This document shows positions 5,070 to 5,910 of a stretch of 5,910 nt of DNA, piece after piece. This DNA comes from Candidatus Cloacimonadota bacterium (GTDB lineage Bacteria; Cloacimonadota; Cloacimonadia; Cloacimonadales; WRIO01), in NCBI GenBank assembly GCA_017998585.1, contig JAGOCT010000119.1, positions 1-5,910 of the forward strand, given 5' to 3'. The position numbers and the translations under genes are program-made. The number at the start of each line of letters is the position of its first letter. Positions within the stretch are counted from its first letter, which is position 1. The notes below the pieces were generated by a model. It saw only the letters and a program-made list of their open reading frames with translations. It was not told where the DNA came from and searched no databases.

Positions 5070-5910
5070 TCCTCATTAACCTTTATTTTAATCGCTTCTA
5101 GATGATTTTTACATGAATCACACAAATGATTCACGCAATAAGTCTGATATATCTGTATCAAACCTTGTTGATTCACAGCTTTTGTATGGATAAATTGCTC
5201 AATATCTTCTGTAAGATATTTTTTCATTGTATTACTTATTGTATTTTCACTTAGACCAGGAAATTCCTTATATAAGAAGATACAGTAACTGGCAAGATCT
5301 TCATATTCCATTTTCTGAGAATAAATATAAATAATTGGAATGATGATATTGATTAAAATCATATCTATTCTTGAAGATCCAAGACGAGTGTCAAAATCTT
5401 TTAGAGACTGCTTAGAGAGAAACAACTGAGCCCTGCGTCTGAATGAAATAACTGAAAGTTTATCTTTTTCAAAGGAAAAAAGTTTTAAGATATGCCGTGT
5501 TAGCCCTATATCCACACTATCATAAATAAAATCTAATACTTGAACCAGTCTTAGGACAGGATGATTGACCGGTCGTATACGGAAGAGATTCCAGTCAAAA
5601 TTCATATCACTCACATCATACTTATGAGTTATAAAACTTTCATTCAAATCATTAGAAAAAACAGTTTTTACTCCGGAAGGTAATAAGTTTATTAAATCTG
5701 AGGTATGCAACCAGAGAGATAATATGTCCATTTTTTGATACCCTTCAGCAATCATTTGTCGAATTTTAACATAAGGTACCTGTGTAGCAAGCTGATAAAA
5801 AGGAAATTTATTATTCGTATAACCAAGAGATTCAAAAATTCCCTGATAAAGTAACTGATCAAAAGAACTGAAAGATAGCTCTGCTTTAAAACGTTTGATT
5901 TTTCTGTAAA
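5066..5910 (-). CDS. DUF2851 family protein, 5' end cut by window
   Basis: The reading frame is open from the window edge to the stop at 5066-5068, about 281 residues. The ATG at 5755 is internal: 51 codons upstream of it continue in frame with family-like sequence, including LLYQGIFESLGYTNNKFPF, which matches the DUF2851 LYEG...LGY.N..PF block. Other family marks are RPVNHPVLRL (near 5549-5575), the hydrophobic block DMILINIIIPIIYIYS, and a C-terminal YCVNHLCDSC cluster (cysteines near 5135, 5120 and 5111). Full-length members are roughly 420 residues, so some 140 N-terminal residues lie outside. The family has no established function. Its stop codon overlaps the transporter's start codon in ATGA, implying one mRNA and matched dosage. 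No clear signal peptide can be judged because the N-terminus is missing. The C-x4-C-x2-C arrangement with nearby histidines suggests a structural zinc or other metal site, which is inference. Confidence 0.88.
   Translation of the reverse strand, partial: YRKIKRFKAELSFSSFDQLLYQGIFESLGYTNNKFPFYQLATQVPYVKIRQMIAEGYQKMDILSLWLHTSDLINLLPSGVKTVFSNDLNESFITHKYDVSDMNFDWNLFRIRPVNHPVLRLVQVLDFIYDSVDIGLTRHILKLFSFEKDKLSVISFRRRAQLFLSKQSLKDFDTRLGSSRIDMILINIIIPIIYIYSQKMEYEDLASYCIFLYKEFPGLSENTISNTMKKYLTEDIEQFIHTKAVNQQGLIQIYQTYCVNHLCDSCKNHLEAIKIKVNEE

Noticed and set aside
5753..5755. ATG as the true start of the DUF2851 protein
   Set aside because: The frame stays open for 51 more codons to the window edge, and these encode family-typical sequence (LLYQG...LGYTNNKFPF), so the ATG is internal.
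1..5910. tRNA, rRNA, CRISPR array, insertion sequence or integrase
   Set aside because: No cloverleaf, repeat-spacer pattern, transposase or recombinase coding was seen; nearly all bases are covered by five protein genes.

Overview
The window is an AT-rich bacterial stretch in which every supported gene lies on the minus strand, so transcription runs from high to low coordinates. In transcription order it holds: the C-terminal two thirds of a DUF2851 protein (5910 to 5066, cut by the window edge); a 1084-residue ABCG-type transporter whose N-terminus resembles TerB and FHA domains (5069 to 1815); a 68-residue heavy-metal-associated (HMA) chaperone (1725 to 1519); a single-domain cupin (1442 to 1047); and the first 316 residues of an M42-family metallo-aminopeptidase (948 to 1, cut by the window edge).

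The organism is probably an anaerobic or fermentative member of the FCB group. DUF2851 is mainly a Bacteroidota and allied-phylum family, and M42 peptidases and small cupins are common in AT-rich lineages such as Cloacimonadota. Several genes have clear Shine-Dalgarno sequences (AAGGAG, GAGGG, AAGGAA), and one intergenic gap carries a sigma70-type promoter with 5/6 matches in both hexamers. Both traits are less typical of classical Bacteroidota. The assignment is an inference; the window has no rRNA or other marker gene.

Region by region: 5066-5910 and 1815-5069 form a translationally coupled pair joined by an ATGA overlap, so the DUF2851 protein and the transporter are very likely made together. 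After an 83-base gap containing a plausible promoter (1778-1805), the HMA protein and cupin form a short metal-related unit with a 76-base spacer. The 98-base gap between the cupin and the peptidase is almost filled by a nested inverted repeat (986-1046, core hairpin 1005-1033) followed by three tandem 11-base Shine-Dalgarno-bearing units (954-986) directly before the peptidase start.

The most distinctive content is the transporter. It is a single chain carrying a TerB-like helical domain, one or two degenerate FHA-like beta domains, a complete ABC ATPase, and an ABC2-type membrane domain with a large loop before the last helix. Together with the coupled DUF2851 protein it looks like a regulated export or envelope system with no assigned function. 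No stretch longer than 300 bases lacks a gene.
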